A stretch of 64,000 bases of DNA. Origin: Marinobacter pelagius (GTDB taxonomy: Bacteria > Pseudomonadota > Gammaproteobacteria > Pseudomonadales > Oleiphilaceae). Below are positions 62,227-64,000 of the stretch, one piece after another. The position numbers and the translations under genes are program-made. The first letter of the stretch is position 1; every line of letters starts with the position of its first letter. The DNA lies in contig NZ_FOUR01000004.1 in the NCBI RefSeq assembly GCF_900114925.1, positions 62,001 through 126,000 on the forward strand. The letters are read 5' to 3'. Under the pieces are notes generated by a model that saw only the letters and a program-made list of their open reading frames with translations, ran no database searches and had not been told where the DNA came from.

Positions 62227-63894
62227 TTACTGCCAGATCACAGGCTGCTTCTGGGCGTACCAGCTGTCCACTTTTTCCTGATAGGCATCCTCCACCACAT
62301 TCCGCTTCAGTTTAAGCGTCGGGGTGAGGAAACTGTTCTCGATCGACCACTCATCGCTGACCACGGTGATGAACGCCAGTTGCTCGTGGGGGTCGACAGT
62401 CTTGTTCACGTCCTGGATCAGGTTCCTGAAGCTATCCTCCAGCTGCTTGCGGTAATTCTCGTCCGCAAGCTTCGGCCGGGCCTCCTCACCGAGCATCACC
62501 AGGGCGTGGGGCTGGGTCTGGTTGGCACCGGAAACACACACCATCTCGATGGCGTCGTGGGACATCAGACGGTTCTCGATGGGCGCAGGCGCAATGTACT
62601 TGCCCTTGCTGGTCTTGAAGATTTCCTTGATGCGGCCGGTGAGTTTCAGGCGGCCCATCTCGTCGATCTCGCCCTTGTCACCGGTCTTCAGGAAGCCATC
62701 CTCGGTAAAGGTTTCCCGGGTTTTCTCCTCGTCCTTGTAGTAGCCCATCATGGTGGCCGGGCTCTTGACCAGCACCTCACCTTCCTCGCTGATCTTTGTT
62801 TCCACACCCGGCAGGGACTCGCCCACATAACCGGTACGGGTCCGGCCCGGCTTGTTCATGTGGGAGTAGGCAAAGTTCTCGGACATGCCGTAACCCTCAA
62901 GCAGCTCCAGGCCGAGATTGCGGTACCAGTCCAGCACATCGTGGGACAGCGGCGCCGAGCCACTGCCGGCCAGCTTTACCTTGTCCAGGCCCAGACCCTT
63001 GAGCACCTTCTTCTTGATCAGCCGGTTCACCAGCGGGATCTTCATCAGGCGATCCATCTTTTCCTTCGGCAGCTTCTGCAACACGCCGTGCTGGAACTTC
63101 ACCCACAGGCGGGGTACCGACAGGAACAGCGTGGGCTGAGCCCGCTGCAGATCCTGGACAAAGGTATCCAGGGACTCGGCGAAATACAGCTGAAAGCCGG
63201 AGTACAGGGAGCCCAGCTCCACAAAGGTGCGCTCGAACACGTGGGCCAGCGGCAGATAGGACAGCATCCGCTCGTTCGGGCCGACGCCCAGGGTCTCGAT
63301 GCCACCGGCGGCGGCAAACGCCATGTTGTTGAAACTCAGCATCACGCCCTTGGGCCGGCCGGTACTGCCGGAGGTATACACGATGGTGGCCAGCTCCTCC
63401 GGATCACGCTGAACGTTCTCCTCCAGCGGCGGGTACTTGCTGACGATATCGTCCCAGGTCTCGAAATCGTTGGGCGGGCTCAGGGGGTAGGAAATACAGC
63501 GCACAGACTCGGGCACGCCGGGTTTCATCATGTCCCAGTCGTCCAGCTTGCCGACGAACAGCACCTCGCACTCGGCATGGTTGAGGATGTAGTTGACGGT
63601 ATCGGCGTTCAGCGTGGGATACAGGGGAACGGAAATGTGGCCGGCCATCCAAATGGCCCAATCTGACATGACCCACTGGGCGCAATTCTTGGAAATGATG
63701 CCCACCCGGCTCTTTTCCGGGAGGTTCAGGGATTTCAGATAGGCGGCCATCCGGCGCGCCTCTTCGACCGCACGACCCCAGGTGTATTCCACCACCTTGC
63801 CATCGCCCACGGGCTGGGTCATGTAGAGGTCGTTCTTCTTCGCCTTCTCCCAGTGATAAACCATATCCAGGGGAAGCTTGTTTGTTGTGTCCAT
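62227..63894 (-). CDS. Long-chain acyl-CoA ligase (AMP-binding)
   Basis: 555 residues of the ANL superfamily. The P-loop is TIVYTSGSTGRPKGVML (about 169-185). LPLAHVFERT, LEGYGMSENFAYS, GFLKTGDKGEIDEMGRLKLTGRIKEIF and the catalytic-lysine region SKGKYIAPAPIE are in order, as in eukaryote-type long-chain ligases (about 550-600 residues). It activates fatty acids for FadBA or lipid synthesis. AAGGAAGG precedes the ATG. Not clearly FadD itself, so no symbol is given. Confidence 0.93.
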   Translation of the reverse strand: MDTTNKLPLDMVYHWEKAKKNDLYMTQPVGDGKVVEYTWGRAVEEARRMAAYLKSLNLPEKSRVGIISKNCAQWVMSDWAIWMAGHISVPLYPTLNADTVNYILNHAECEVLFVGKLDDWDMMKPGVPESVRCISYPLSPPNDFETWDDIVSKYPPLEENVQRDPEELATIVYTSGSTGRPKGVMLSFNNMAFAAAGGIETLGVGPNERMLSYLPLAHVFERTFVELGSLYSGFQLYFAESLDTFVQDLQRAQPTLFLSVPRLWVKFQHGVLQKLPKEKMDRLMKIPLVNRLIKKKVLKGLGLDKVKLAGSGSAPLSHDVLDWYRNLGLELLEGYGMSENFAYSHMNKPGRTRTGYVGESLPGVETKISEEGEVLVKSPATMMGYYKDEEKTRETFTEDGFLKTGDKGEIDEMGRLKLTGRIKEIFKTSKGKYIAPAPIENRLMSHDAIEMVCVSGANQTQPHALVMLGEEARPKLADENYRKQLEDSFRNLIQDVNKTVDPHEQLAFITVVSDEWSIENSFLTPTLKLKRNVVEDAYQEKVDSWYAQKQPVIWQ

Positions 63895-63945
63895 GGACCT
63901 TCCTTATGCGTCACAGTGCTTTTAATTGTTCGCCTTATCAGGCGT

Positions 63946-63973
63946 ATTATTAGACTTTCGTAGGGTATTTCAA
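63946..63973 (-). promoter_or_regulatory. Acyl-CoA ligase promoter
   Basis: On the minus strand TTGAAA, a 16-base spacer, then AATAAT. A small palindrome CGCC-ttatca-GGCG (63931-63944) sits right after the -10, where a repressor could bind. Confidence 0.55.
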
Positions 63974-64000
63974 CATACATCGGCCCGTCAAAACGTGACG

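Noticed and set aside
62206..63666. Open frame of 486 codons antisense to the acyl-CoA ligase
   Set aside because: Leu/Val/His-rich shadow of a clear AMP-binding enzyme, with no start signals.

Overview
The window reads as ordinary chromosome of a marine gammaproteobacterium, most likely Marinobacter or a close relative. This is inferred from protein flavour and from Pseudomonas-like gene order: gltA / sdhCDAB-sucA, fadBA-topA, secDF-suhB-trmJ-cysE-iscR-iscS...ndk-rlmN-pilW-rodZ-ispG-hisS-yfgM-bamB-der. No database was searched. Coding density is high and GC-rich. I see no prophage, insertion sequence, CRISPR array or replication origin.

Region by region. 1-5.4 kb: TCA cycle block, with sdhCDAB-sucA on the minus strand diverging from gltA. 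5.4-10 kb: accessory genes, namely an erythromycin-esterase-like protein, an M48 peptidase fused to a pilin-like domain, a small secreted protein and a 3-hydroxyisobutyrate-dehydrogenase-like enzyme, closing with three REP-like palindromes. 10-16.7 kb: topA and the fatty-acid oxidation operon fadBA with a PsrA-like operator. 16.7-24.6 kb: a periplasmic protein of unknown role, a universal stress protein, Uup, a MOSC protein, tRNA-Gly, an L,D-transpeptidase-family protein, DUF924, a CbiX-like protein, a TIGR01777 epimerase, tRNA-Glu and a 51-residue membrane protein. 24.8-30.6 kb: a GGDEF-EAL protein directly ahead of ackA-pta. 30.6-43.3 kb: a long minus-strand housekeeping run from trmJ to der. 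43.4-50 kb: a catalytically degenerate suhB, then queA-tgt-yajC-secD-secF behind tRNA-Leu. 50-64 kb: nitroreductase, Mpo1-like protein and class III adenylate cyclase, queF, an ABC-2 exporter, two lipoproteins, a degenerate HD-GYP protein, a Fur-type iron uptake pair, a thioesterase and a long-chain acyl-CoA ligase.

How the genes fit together. Acyl-CoA ligase and FadBA feed acetyl-CoA to GltA and Sdh, and Pta-AckA handles overflow. QueF, QueA and Tgt are three queuosine steps. SecDF-YajC, BamB, YfgM, RodZ and PilW serve the envelope.

Most unusual points: (1) SuhB at its conserved locus has lost its metal-binding aspartates; (2) the isc locus keeps an autoregulated-looking iscR and a tail-less IscS but lacks iscU-iscA-hscBA-fdx; (3) an M48 protease carries a C-terminal type IV pilin-like domain; (4) the HD-GYP protein lacks its HD and GYP signatures; (5) a 51-residue membrane protein lies downstream of an FNR/ANR-like palindrome; (6) three related REP-like palindromes alternate in orientation between convergent genes.
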